A stretch of 64,000 nucleotides of DNA from Erwinia sorbitola (GTDB lineage Bacteria > Pseudomonadota > Gammaproteobacteria > Enterobacterales > Enterobacteriaceae), in assembly GCF_009738185.1 (NCBI RefSeq), contig NZ_CP046509.1, forward strand, positions 3,165,501 to 3,229,500, written 5' to 3'. The notes below the pieces were generated by a model. That model worked only from the letters and a program-made list of their open reading frames with translations, did not search any database and had not been told where the DNA came from. Positions 8,833 to 17,078 of this stretch are shown in pieces. Positions within the stretch are counted from its first letter, which is position 1. Each line of letters opens with the position of its first letter. A program made the translations under genes and the position numbers.

Positions 8833-9975
8833 ATGAGGCTGTTACTTCCCCTGATTGCACTGCTGTTGTTGGGTCTTAACCTGCGGCCAGTGCTGGCGTT
8901 ACCCGGCCCGCTGCTGGCCTCTATTCAGCATGATACGTCGCTTTCCAGCAGCGCTGCGGGTTTACTCAGCATGTTACCGGTGATGGCGATGGGGCTGTGT
9001 GCGCTGGCAGGAGGTTACCTGCAACGCTGGCCCGGAACATTTCGCGGTGTACTGCTCGGGGCGCTGATTATTGCCGCCGCCTGTATGGTACGCGGCATCT
9101 GGTGGCAGCCTGCCGGGCTGATTGCCACTGCACTGCTGGCAGGGATAGGCATCGCGCTGGTGCAAGCCCTTTTACCCGGCTGGATCAAACAGCACTACCC
9201 GCAACAGAGTAGCCGTTTAATGGGGCTGTATACCACAGCAATCATGGGTGGAGCCGCGCTGGCAGCGGCCAGTGCCGCCCCGCTGGCGACCGCTGCTGGC
9301 TGGCAAAATACACTGGCGCTGTGGTCGTTGCCTGCATTGCTTGCTGCGGTGCTGTGGAGCCGCTGCGGCAATCGGGCTACCGATCGGCAGATAACAGCCG
9401 TTGATGTACCGCCGCTAAATCGTCGTGCCTGGCTGCTGATGTTCTACTTTGGCATCGGCACCGGGGCTTACACGCTGGTGCTGGCCTGGCTGCCGCCGTT
9501 CTTTGTACAGGAGGGATGGTCGCCACAGCAAGGCGGCTATTTGCTGGCCGGGCTGACCCTGACCGAAGTGGTTTCCGGGCTGCTGGTAGCGGCTCTACTC
9601 CCCCGCTTCCGTGACCGACGCCGTCTGCTGTTACCTGTACTCGGGCTGTTACTCGCCGGGCTTATCTGCATGACCGCCGCCCCGTCTGTGCTGGCGGTGC
9701 CATCAATGTTGCTGATGGGGTTGGGAATTGGCGCTCTGTTCCCGCTGTCGTTAATTGTCACTCTTGAACATGCGGCAACGCCCGCACAGGCAGGCAAGCT
9801 GATGGGATTTGTACAGGGTGGCGGGTACATCATTGCCAGCCTGACACCGCTGCTGGCAGGCATTATTCGCCAGGCGCTGGGAAGTTTGCAGCAGGCGTTC
9901 AGTTTGATGGCGCTGGGAGTGGTGATATTGCTGATTATGACGCTATGGCTAAAACCACAGCCAGAGAGGCAGTAA
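8833..9975 (+). CDS. MFS transporter, CynX/NimT (cyanate/nitroimidazole) family
   Basis: The product is a 380-aa membrane carrier with about twelve hydrophobic segments. It starts LLLLGLNLRPVLALPGPLL, the signature beginning of CynX-type permeases. It also has LLPGWIKQHYPQQSSRLMGLYTTA and the late motif HAATPAQAGKLMGFVQGGGYIIA, both close to E. coli CynX. No cyn or other catabolic genes are adjacent, so the substrate is open. It occupies the place held in E. coli by cecR-ybhGFSR between rhlE and ybhQ. It is read divergently from rhlE, with 271 bp between them, and convergently with ybhQ. Confidence 0.83.
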   Translation: MRLLLPLIALLLLGLNLRPVLALPGPLLASIQHDTSLSSSAAGLLSMLPVMAMGLCALAGGYLQRWPGTFRGVLLGALIIAAACMVRGIWWQPAGLIATALLAGIGIALVQALLPGWIKQHYPQQSSRLMGLYTTAIMGGAALAAASAAPLATAAGWQNTLALWSLPALLAAVLWSRCGNRATDRQITAVDVPPLNRRAWLLMFYFGIGTGAYTLVLAWLPPFFVQEGWSPQQGGYLLAGLTLTEVVSGLLVAALLPRFRDRRRLLLPVLGLLLAGLICMTAAPSVLAVPSMLLMGLGIGALFPLSLIVTLEHAATPAQAGKLMGFVQGGGYIIASLTPLLAGIIRQALGSLQQAFSLMALGVVILLIMTLWLKPQPERQ

Positions 9976-9980
9976 GCAAA

Positions 9981-10000
9981 CGGGCCACCGAAGTGGCCCG
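9981..10000 (-). terminator. Terminator hairpin between the CynX-like gene and ybhQ
   Basis: A perfect eight-pair stem CGGGCCAC / GTGGCCCG occupies the gap between two convergent genes. On the minus strand the loop is TTCG closed by C-G, an extra-stable tetraloop, and TTTGCTTA follows. It therefore fits best as the ybhQ terminator and may also stop the opposing transcript. Confidence 0.6.
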
Positions 10001-10007
10001 CAGGGGA

Positions 10008-10397
10008 TTAGCGTGGACGCTGACTCGGCTGCGTCCGCTCTTTCACCAGAAGTGATACCAGCGCAGGGCCGGCTAACATCACGACTCCTGCGGCACACAG
10101 CAGCAGGTTGTTGTGGATCACCCGTGACAGCACCAGCAGCACCAGCATCGCGGCGCCAAAATAGTAGGTGGTGGTCACATCTTCAAGAAAATCGCCAATA
10201 CGCCGCAGGCGTGGCAGACGCTGGGTCAGTAACATCGCGGCAAACACGCTGGCATACATCGCCAGTAAAATAGTGCTGACCTGTAACAGGGCCTGATGTT
10301 TCCACCCCCACACCAGTGCGGCGATCAGCAACAGGTGCAGTGCGATATGTATGCAGTTTTGCCCAGTGACAATCTGAATACGATTAGACCATTTCAT
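10008..10397 (-). CDS. ybhQ: YbhQ, inner membrane protein
   Basis: A 129-aa protein with about four transmembrane helices (residues 15-35, 40-60, 75-95 and 97-118) and a basic C-terminus. MKWSNRIQIVTG, then EDVTTTYYFGAAMLVL and LAGPALVSLL align with E. coli YbhQ (136 aa), whose function is unknown. The ATG at 10397 has a good GGAGAAG site eight bases upstream; the longer in-frame start is not needed. It sits next to ybhP in divergent orientation, as in E. coli. Confidence 0.85.
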   Translation of the reverse strand: MKWSNRIQIVTGQNCIHIALHLLLIAALVWGWKHQALLQVSTILLAMYASVFAAMLLTQRLPRLRRIGDFLEDVTTTYYFGAAMLVLLVLSRVIHNNLLLCAAGVVMLAGPALVSLLVKERTQPSQRPR

Positions 10398-10547
10398 GCT
10401 CTTCTCCTGGCATCCTCGGCTGAGGTTGCCCAAGCGGGTTACTGACACCGGCCAGTAACTAGTTTCCTCAGACTAACGTAGTTTTCGGATTATGCTGCAA
10501 ATTAACGCGCATCCCGCCACACTTTTGTGACAAAGACTACACTTTAT

Positions 10548-10566
10548 CCTTCATAAGTTATGAAGG
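10548..10566. promoter_or_regulatory. Inverted repeat upstream of ybhP
   Basis: CCTTCAT-AAGTT-ATGAAGG lies 14 bp before the ybhP ATG. It could be an operator, or an mRNA hairpin sequestering the weak ribosome-binding region (the second arm includes GAAGG). Only symmetry supports it. Confidence 0.3.
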
Positions 10567-10579
10567 TAGTGTCCTAAGT

Positions 10580-11341
10580 ATGTCACAAAAAACGCAAGGA
10601 TTTTCATTTAAAGTCCTGACGATCAACACTCATATGGGTTTTAACGCCTTTAATCGACGCTTTATCCTGCCAGAACTGCGTGATGCCGTACGTTCTACCG
10701 GAGCTGATATCGTGTTGTTACAGGAAGTGATGGGCAGCCATGCCCTGCATAAATTGCAGGTAGCCAACTGGCCTGAAACCCCTCATTACGAATTTTTGGC
10801 GGATACCATGTGGAAAAATTTTGCCTATGGGCGCAACGCGGTCTATCCGGAGGGTCATCATGGCAATGCCGTACTGTCGCGCCTGCCGATCGTCGATTAC
10901 CACAACCGGGACATCTCCGTTGCAGGTACCGAAAAAAGGGGCATTCTGCACTGCCAGCTTCAGGTTCCGGACTCCCCGGTAACGCTACATATTCTTTGCG
11001 TTCATCTCGGCCTGCGCGAGGCGCACCGCATGGCGCAACTAAAAATGATGTGCCAGCTGGTTAATGAGCTGCCGCCCGATGCACCGGTGGTGATCGCCGG
11101 GGATTTCAACGACTGGCGCCAGCGCGCAAATGCCATTCTGAAACGAGATGCCGGAATGGAGGAGGTATTCAGCCGAAAAAATGGTCGTCCGGCACGCACC
11201 TTCCCTGCCCGTTTCCCTCTGCTGCGGCTTGACCGCATCTATGTACGCAATGCCGGAATCAGCCATCCGCAAACTATTCCGCTGCGCCCCTGGTCGCATC
11301 TTTCTGACCACGCACCGCTCGCCGTGGAGATCCACCTATGA
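10580..11341 (+). CDS. ybhP: YbhP, endonuclease/exonuclease/phosphatase family protein
   Basis: A 253-aa protein of the DNase I-like EEP fold, the same length as E. coli YbhP. Fold landmarks are LTINTHMGFN, VLLQEVMG with the metal-binding Glu, NAVLSRLPIVD, VHLGLREAHR, VIAGDFNDWR and the terminal LRPWSHLSDHAPLAVEI with the catalytic SDH. It is metal dependent; the substrate (nucleic acid or phospholipid head group) is not established. The stop overlaps the clsB start by four bases, so the two are translationally coupled, which points to a role in phospholipid metabolism. Confidence 0.88.
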   Translation: MSQKTQGFSFKVLTINTHMGFNAFNRRFILPELRDAVRSTGADIVLLQEVMGSHALHKLQVANWPETPHYEFLADTMWKNFAYGRNAVYPEGHHGNAVLSRLPIVDYHNRDISVAGTEKRGILHCQLQVPDSPVTLHILCVHLGLREAHRMAQLKMMCQLVNELPPDAPVVIAGDFNDWRQRANAILKRDAGMEEVFSRKNGRPARTFPARFPLLRLDRIYVRNAGISHPQTIPLRPWSHLSDHAPLAVEIHL

Positions 11342-12582
11342 GTTATAGCTGGCGCGAAGGCAACCAGATAACGCTGCTGGAAAATGGCGAACAGTTTTTT
11401 CCCCGGGTCTTCGGTGCGATCCGCCGCGCAGAACACAGCCTGCTGCTGGAAACTTTTATCCTGTTTGAGGATGAAGTCGGCAACGCGCTCCATAAGGAGC
11501 TGCTGGCAGCAGCGCAGCGCGGAGTAAAAATTGAAATGATGGTGGATGGTTACGGTTCACCCGATCTCTCTGATGAATTCGTCCATAGCCTTACCTCACT
11601 CGGGGTGCGTTTTCTCTATTACGATCCGCGTCCGCTGGTGTTAGGCATGCGAACCAATCTGTTCCGCCGCCTCCATCGTAAAATCGTGGTTATCGACGGG
11701 GTAATCGCTTTTGTGGGTGGCATTAATTATTCCGCAGAACATAACGTCAGTTTTGGCCCTGAGGCTAAACAGGATTATGCGGTGGAGGTTAAAGGTCCGA
11801 TCGTCGGGGATATTGCGCACTATGTGCAGCAAGAGATGGGCAGCGAACAGAAAAACCATCGCTGGTGGGGTCACCGTTCCCATCGTCCGGCACAAAATAG
11901 TACGCCCGGCGATGCCCAGGCGCTGCTGGTGTATCGCGATAACGATCAGCATCGCGACGATATCGAACAGCACTATATTGAGATGCTGAAAAATGCCAAA
12001 CAGGACGTGATTATCGCTAACGCCTATTTTTTCCCCGGCTACCGCCTGCTGCGGGAGATGCGCCAGGCGGCGCGGCGCGGAGTGCGCGTGCGGCTGATTG
12101 TTCAGGGCAAGCCGGATATGCCGATTGTGAAAGTTGGCGCGGAGCTGCTGTACAACTATCTGGTGGAAGGCGGTGTTGAAGTCTATGAATACTGTCGCCG
12201 CCCGCTGCATGCCAAAATTGCAGTTCAGGACGGCCAGTGGGCTACCGTCGGCTCCAGCAATCTTGATCCGCTTAGTCTGTCGCTGAATCTGGAAGCCAAC
12301 CTGATGATCCACGACCGTAATTTTAATCAGCAGATGCGTGAAAACCTGGAAGCGTTGCTGTCAGCAGACTGCCAGCGTGTCTATGAGAGTCAGCTTCCAA
12401 AGCGCAGCTGGTGGCAGTTAAGCAAAAGCGTGGTGGTATTTCACTTCCTGCGCCATTTCCCGGCTATCGCAGGCTGGCTACCGGCGCATACGCCAAAACT
12501 GGCACAGGTATCCGCTCCGGTTCAGCCCGAGATGGAAACTCAGGATCGGGTGGAAACGGAAAATAGCGGAGCAAAACCCTGA
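11338..12582 (+). CDS. clsB: Cardiolipin synthase B (YbhO)
   Basis: A 414-aa phospholipase-D-superfamily enzyme that condenses phosphatidylglycerol into cardiolipin. Two HKD motifs are seen: LHRKIVVIDGVIAFVGGINYS near residue 107 and LHAKIAVQDGQWATVGSSNLDPLSL near residue 292. This matches E. coli ClsB (413 aa), which lacks the N-terminal membrane helices of ClsA. It overlaps ybhP by four bases and shares one base with ybhN (TGATGG), forming a tight three-gene operon in which YbhP is needed for full ClsB activity in E. coli (literature recollection). Confidence 0.92.
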   Translation: MSYSWREGNQITLLENGEQFFPRVFGAIRRAEHSLLLETFILFEDEVGNALHKELLAAAQRGVKIEMMVDGYGSPDLSDEFVHSLTSLGVRFLYYDPRPLVLGMRTNLFRRLHRKIVVIDGVIAFVGGINYSAEHNVSFGPEAKQDYAVEVKGPIVGDIAHYVQQEMGSEQKNHRWWGHRSHRPAQNSTPGDAQALLVYRDNDQHRDDIEQHYIEMLKNAKQDVIIANAYFFPGYRLLREMRQAARRGVRVRLIVQGKPDMPIVKVGAELLYNYLVEGGVEVYEYCRRPLHAKIAVQDGQWATVGSSNLDPLSLSLNLEANLMIHDRNFNQQMRENLEALLSADCQRVYESQLPKRSWWQLSKSVVVFHFLRHFPAIAGWLPAHTPKLAQVSAPVQPEMETQDRVETENSGAKP

Positions 12583-13532
12583 TGGCAACTTCTTCACTAC
12601 TCTGGAAACGTACCAGGAAAGTCCTGACCGGCCTGTTCTTTGTCGCGGTAGCTGTGCTGCTGGTGGTTTATGCCCGCCAGGTAAACTGGCACGACGTATG
12701 GGATGTGGTGGTCAACTATAACCGGGTGGCGATCTTAGGCTCTGTGGCGCTGGTGATTGTCAGCTATCTGACCTACGGCCTGTATGATCTGATTGGCCGC
12801 GCCTACTGCGGACATAAGCTGGAAAAGCGCCAGGTAATGCTGGTCTCTTTTATCTGTTATGCCTTTAACCTGACACTCAGCACCTGGGTTGGCGGCGTCG
12901 CGATGCGCTACCGCCTTTACTCCCGACTGGGGCTTGATGGCAGTACTATTACGCGCATCTTTTCGCTCAGTATTGCCACCAACTGGCTGGGCTATGTTCT
13001 GGTGGCCGGGGTGGTATTCAGCAGCGGGATGGTCAGCGTGCCTGGGGGCTGGTTTATAGGTGCCGGGGCGCTGCGTATCACGGGCATCGCGCTGCTGGCC
13101 TTTGTGGTGGTTTATCTGGCGCTATGTGCCTTTTCTAAAAAACGCCGCTGGACGGTGAGAGGACACAAGCTGGCGCTACCGTCACTGCGTATGGCGCTGA
13201 TTCAGTTTGCCGTATCCAGCGCTAACTGGCTGGTGATGGGGGCAATTATCTGGCTGCTGCTGATGCAGAAAGTCGATTTCCCTCAGGTACTGGGCGTGCT
13301 GCTGATCAGCAGTATTGCCGGGGTGATTATTCATATTCCGGCCGGGATTGGCGTGCTTGAGGCGGTGTTTCTTGCGCTGCTGCGGGGCGAGCCGATTTCA
13401 CATGGGGCGATTATCGCCGCGCTGCTGGCCTATCGGGTGCTTTACTTTATCGCTCCGCTGCTGCTGGCGCTGGTGCTCTATTTGTGGCTGGAAGGGCGTG
13501 CGAAGTCGCTGCGGGAGAAGAATCTTGCGTAA
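12582..13532 (+). CDS. ybhN: YbhN, UPF0104 / lysylphosphatidylglycerol synthase-type membrane protein
   Basis: A 316-aa polytopic protein with about eight hydrophobic segments, corresponding to the flippase-like transmembrane part of MprF/AglD. Motifs include FNLTLSTWVGGVAMRYRLYSRLG and LISSIAGVIIHIPAGIGVLEAVFLALL, the conserved glycine/proline 'IP.G.G..E' signature. The E. coli homologue has 318 aa. It is the last gene of the ybhP-clsB-ybhN operon, so a role in lipid transport is likely but unproven. Confidence 0.88.
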   Translation: MATSSLLWKRTRKVLTGLFFVAVAVLLVVYARQVNWHDVWDVVVNYNRVAILGSVALVIVSYLTYGLYDLIGRAYCGHKLEKRQVMLVSFICYAFNLTLSTWVGGVAMRYRLYSRLGLDGSTITRIFSLSIATNWLGYVLVAGVVFSSGMVSVPGGWFIGAGALRITGIALLAFVVVYLALCAFSKKRRWTVRGHKLALPSLRMALIQFAVSSANWLVMGAIIWLLLMQKVDFPQVLGVLLISSIAGVIIHIPAGIGVLEAVFLALLRGEPISHGAIIAALLAYRVLYFIAPLLLALVLYLWLEGRAKSLREKNLA

Positions 13533-13547
13533 AGATTGAGGCGCTGC

Positions 13548-14032
13548 GGGTCAGGCATGCCTGACCCCTACGAAAAGCGATGATATTAACGCAGCAGCAT
13601 CCACGACAGCCTGTACCAGCGCAGGTGCATTCACGACATCCGGTACCAACACAGGGGCGTGGCATGCCGCGCCCGGGGATTGACGCAGCAGCATCCACGA
13701 CAGCCGGTACCAACGCAGGTGCATGCCATGCCGCGCCCGGGGGTTAACGCAGCAGCATCCACGACAGCCGGTACCAGTGCAGGTGCATGCCATGCCGCGC
13801 CCGGGGATTGACGCAGGAGCATCCACGACAGCCGGTACCAGCACAGGTGCATGCCATGCCGCGCCCGGGAGTTAACGCAGCAGCATCCACGACATCCGGT
13901 ACCAGCACAGGTGCATGCCATGCCGCGCCCGGGGGTTAACGTGGCAGCATCCACGACAGCCAGTACCAACGCAGGGGCGTGGCATGCCGCGCCCGGAACG
14001 CAGATAGCAGAAGGGTCAGGCATGCCTGACCC
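13548..14032. repeat. 64-bp tandem repeat array bracketed by two GGTCAGGC palindromes
   Basis: Units start at 13589, 13683, 13747, 13811, 13875 and 13939, giving a strict 64-bp period with few substitutions. The first unit is 94 bp because about 30 bp (CCACGACA...GGTACCA) is duplicated inside it. Each unit ends with CATGCCGCGCCCGG, half of a GGGCGTGGCATGCCGCGCCC near-palindrome that is complete in the first and last copies. GGGTCAGGCATGCCTGACCC stands just outside both ends (13548-13567 and 14013-14032). The array fills the convergent gap between ybhN and ybhL. The period is not a multiple of three, so the open frames across it are fortuitous. Confidence 0.9.
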
Positions 14033-14064
14033 TTACCGAGAATGAAAACTTACGTCAGCAGTAA

Positions 14065-14775
14065 TTAACGGCGGTTGCCGAAGATACGCAGCAGCATCAG
14101 GAACAGGTTGATAAAGTCGAGATACAGCGTAAGCGCACCCATAATCGAGTAGCGACGCAGGTTCTCTTTGTCATCAACGTTAATTCCTTCACCGATATTT
14201 TTCAGCTTCTGGGTGTCGTAGGCCGTCAGGCCAACAAACACCACCACCCCGATATAGGTAACTGCCCACATCAGCGCCGTGCTCTTCAGCCAGATATTAA
14301 CCAGCGAAGCCAGCACAATACCGATCAGCGCCATAAACAGCATGCTGCCCATTCCGCTCAGATCGCGTTTTGTGGTGTAGCCCCACAGGCTCATCGCGCC
14401 AAACATCCCGCCCGTCACCAGGAAAGTACTGGCAATTGAAGAGTAGGTATAGACCAGGAAGATACTGGCCATCGTCAGCCCGGTCAGCGCTGAGTAGAGC
14501 ATAAACAGGCCGGTCGCCACGCCGCCACTGAGCTTATGCACCATCCCCGACAGCACAAACACCAGCCCCAGCTGCACAATAATCAGACCAAAGAAAGTGA
14601 TGCGGTTGGCAAAGACCAGTTCCATCACCTGCGGTGTATTCGCCGCATACCAGGAAATAAAGGCGGTCAGTAGCAGTCCGCAGGTCATCCAGCCGTAGAC
14701 CTGCGCCATATACACAGACAGCCCGGTACTGGCACGCTGTACGATTGAATCACTGGAACGTGGATATCGATCCAT
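14065..14775 (-). CDS. ybhL: YbhL, Bax inhibitor-1 family membrane protein
   Basis: A 236-aa inner-membrane protein with seven hydrophobic segments after a short polar N-terminus (MDRYPRSSDSIVQRAS). YMAQVYGWMTCGLLLTAFISW and FVGLTAYDTQKLKNIGEGI are the BI-1/TMBIM signatures; the conserved Asp in YDTQ is part of the proposed calcium/proton path. E. coli YbhL has 234 aa, and its physiological role is unclear. The gene is separated from moaE by a chemoreceptor and a yaiW-like gene not found there in E. coli. Confidence 0.9.
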   Translation of the reverse strand: MDRYPRSSDSIVQRASTGLSVYMAQVYGWMTCGLLLTAFISWYAANTPQVMELVFANRITFFGLIIVQLGLVFVLSGMVHKLSGGVATGLFMLYSALTGLTMASIFLVYTYSSIASTFLVTGGMFGAMSLWGYTTKRDLSGMGSMLFMALIGIVLASLVNIWLKSTALMWAVTYIGVVVFVGLTAYDTQKLKNIGEGINVDDKENLRRYSIMGALTLYLDFINLFLMLLRIFGNRR

Positions 14776-14903
14776 GATGCTCCCCTTATAAGGTGAATTA
14801 AATTATGGACAGTCTGGCACAGAGTGCCCTCTCTCCGCCACTCTGCTCCAGGCCCCGATTGAATACTCGTTAAGTTTAATTACAGCACGTAACAAATAGT
14901 GGA

Positions 14904-14930
14904 TAAAGATCGCTCAACTTCTGCCGATAG
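14904..14930 (+). promoter_or_regulatory. Sigma-28 (FliA) promoter of the chemoreceptor gene
   Basis: TAAAGATC, exactly 11 nt, then GCCGATAG. This fits the sigma-28 consensus TAAAGTTT-N11-GCCGATAA at 6/8 and 7/8 positions with the correct spacing. It lies 72 bp before the ATG, which predicts co-expression with flagellar class 3 genes. Confidence 0.75.
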
Positions 14931-15002
14931 ATCGCTCACAGGGAATTTTAATCACAGGAAGTCACATAACGATCACCTTTTTGCTACATCGGGGGAAGTC
15001 AG

Positions 15003-16949
15003 ATGCAAAGTCAGCCGGTTTCAAAAAAGAAAATGAGTACCCGTACGCTAATGCTGCTGACCGGGGTGCTCACTATTACCCTCGGTTTCAGTGTGACAAT
15101 TGGCCTGTTGAGCTGGCAGTCCAGCCAGCAACAGAAAAAACTGTCTGAAGATTATCTGGGGGAAATTGCCCAGAGCCAGGCGCTGTCAGTACAAAATGAG
15201 CTGGATTACGCCCGTACCGTGGCCGCCACAATGGGGCAGAGCCTGGTAGGACTTCGTGCTGCCGGTATCAGCGACCGCGCCATCGCTGAACAGCAGATGA
15301 TCTACTCACTGAAACTCAACCCAAGTTACCTGTCGATGTCGGTAGTGTTTGAACCCAATGCCTTTGATGGTCGCGATGCTGAGTTTGCCAGCCAGCCAGG
15401 TTCCCCACCGGAAGGCCGCTTTTCGCGTTATGTGGATCGTGACAAAACGGGCAGTTATAAATCACACCTGATGGGCTCATTTCTTACTCCTGGTGCCGGG
15501 GATTACTATCTGGTGCCGCGTAAGCTTGAGCGCGATACACTGTCAGAACCCTACAGCTACGCCTATGATGGTGTCCCTACCCTGCTGACCTCAGTCGCTG
15601 CGGTTATTTTTGATAATGGCAAAGTACAGGCCGTTACCACCTCTGATATTTCACTGGCGTCACTGCAACAGCGCCTCAGTAAAATCAAACCCTGGGAAGG
15701 AAGCGGTTATGCCATGCTGCTCTCGACTGGCGGTAAGGTGGTATCCAGCCCGGTGAAAGATGATGCCGGGAAACCGTACAAAGGCGAAACAAACGGGTTT
15801 ACCAGCAAAATAGTGCAGCATTTCGATCCGGTACTGGGTGAGGAGGTACTGCAAACCTGGCGTCCTGTGACGGTCGGTAACAGTAAGAATCCGTGGTATC
15901 TGAGCGTGGTCGCGCCAGTTGATCTGGTGATGGCCGCCGCGAACCGCCAGCTGATGTATGCGCTGATCATGATGGTCATCAGTATTGTGGTGGTGTGCGG
16001 CGTGCTCGGACTGGTCTTTAGCCGCAAGGTGGCTAAACCAATCGGGGGTGAACCCCGCGAGGCGGCCGATATCGCACTGGCGGTCTCAGAAGGCGATCTC
16101 AGCGCCAACATTCCGGTAAAAGAGAACGATCAGCAGAGTATCTTCTTCGCCATGCAGACCATGCAACATCAGCTGCGCAATATGGTGGGTGAAATTATTC
16201 TCGCCAGCGACTCTGTGCGCCAGGGTGCAGAGGAGATTGCCAGCGGTAACCTTGACCTCGCCTCGCGTACCGAACAGCAGGCGGCGGCGCTGGAAGAGAC
16301 GGCAGCCAGTATGGAGCAGCTAACGGCAACGGTGAAACACAATGCCGATAACGCCCATCAGGCCACAGCGCTGACCGATAATGCCACTGATATTGCCCAA
16401 CGTGGTGAGCAGCTGGTCGCACAGGTGGTGCAGATCATGCAGCAGATTGACGAAAGCTCACAAAAAATTGGTGCCATCACCAGCATTATCAACAGCATTG
16501 CCTTCCAGACCAATATCCTGGCGCTGAACGCGGCGGTAGAAGCAGCCCGCGCGGGCGAACAGGGCCGTGGCTTTGCCGTAGTGGCGGCAGAGGTGCGCAG
16601 TCTGGCGCAGCGCAGTGCGAATGCGGTTAAGGATATTTCTGCCCTGATTAGCGAGTCGACCGAGCGTGTTGATCATGGCGTAACACTGGTGCAGAGCGCC
16701 GGGAAAACCATGCAGGAGATGACGCAGGCGGTAAACTCAGTGAAAACGATTATCGGCGAGATTGTTCACGCTTCCGATGAGCAGTCACAGGGAATTGGTC
16801 AGGTCACCGTGGCGGTAAATCAGATGGACGGTGCAACGCAGCAGAACTCCGCGCTGGTACAGCAGATGTCTGCCGCCGCCGCATCGCTGGAAGACCAGGC
16901 GAAAACGCTGGCGCAGACAGTGCAGATTTTCAAGCTGGAATCAGTATAA
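15003..16949 (+). CDS. Methyl-accepting chemotaxis protein
   Basis: A 648-aa chemoreceptor. TM1 is at about residues 15-36. A periplasmic sensor of about 265 residues with Cache-like features follows (YLSMSVVFEPNAFDGRD, YKSHLMGSFLTPGAGDYYLVPRK, SEPYSYAYDGVPTLLTSVAAVIFDNGKVQAVTTSDISL). TM2 is near 315-340, then a HAMP linker starting KPIGGEP. The cytoplasmic coiled coil has methylation-type repeats (RTEQQAAALEETAASMEQLTATV) and the conserved tip AFQTNILALNAAVEAARAGEQGRGFAVVAAEVR. It ends FKLESV, without an NWETF-type CheR/CheB tether. The ligand is unknown. The sigma-28 promoter just upstream supports chemotaxis use, and the gene stands alone. Confidence 0.9.
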   Translation: MQSQPVSKKKMSTRTLMLLTGVLTITLGFSVTIGLLSWQSSQQQKKLSEDYLGEIAQSQALSVQNELDYARTVAATMGQSLVGLRAAGISDRAIAEQQMIYSLKLNPSYLSMSVVFEPNAFDGRDAEFASQPGSPPEGRFSRYVDRDKTGSYKSHLMGSFLTPGAGDYYLVPRKLERDTLSEPYSYAYDGVPTLLTSVAAVIFDNGKVQAVTTSDISLASLQQRLSKIKPWEGSGYAMLLSTGGKVVSSPVKDDAGKPYKGETNGFTSKIVQHFDPVLGEEVLQTWRPVTVGNSKNPWYLSVVAPVDLVMAAANRQLMYALIMMVISIVVVCGVLGLVFSRKVAKPIGGEPREAADIALAVSEGDLSANIPVKENDQQSIFFAMQTMQHQLRNMVGEIILASDSVRQGAEEIASGNLDLASRTEQQAAALEETAASMEQLTATVKHNADNAHQATALTDNATDIAQRGEQLVAQVVQIMQQIDESSQKIGAITSIINSIAFQTNILALNAAVEAARAGEQGRGFAVVAAEVRSLAQRSANAVKDISALISESTERVDHGVTLVQSAGKTMQEMTQAVNSVKTIIGEIVHASDEQSQGIGQVTVAVNQMDGATQQNSALVQQMSAAAASLEDQAKTLAQTVQIFKLESV

Positions 16950-16963
16950 GCACTGAGGATGAC

Positions 16964-16989
16964 GGGCTGACCGAAAAATTGGTCAGCCC
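16964..16989. terminator. Hairpin after the chemoreceptor gene
   Basis: GGGCTGACC-N8-GGTCAGCCC is a perfect nine-pair stem 14 bp after the stop. No T run follows, so termination strength is uncertain. A second bulged stem lies at 17018-17045 (GGGGC.GATC / GATCGCCCC, T-rich loop) before the convergent yaiW-like gene. Confidence 0.5.
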
Positions 16990-17078
16990 CTCGACAAATG
17001 TCAGATATTTAACGGTAGGGGCCGATCATTTTTTTCGATCGCCCCATCCACTTTTCCGATCTACCCACTCTCAGGTTT

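Noticed and set aside
13551..14023. Open frames on the minus strand across the 64-bp array that would encode repetitive Cys/Trp/Ala/Val-rich peptides
   Set aside because: The period is not a multiple of three, so the frame cycles through three unrelated peptides. It stays open only because the repeat lacks stops on that strand. There is no RBS or family similarity.
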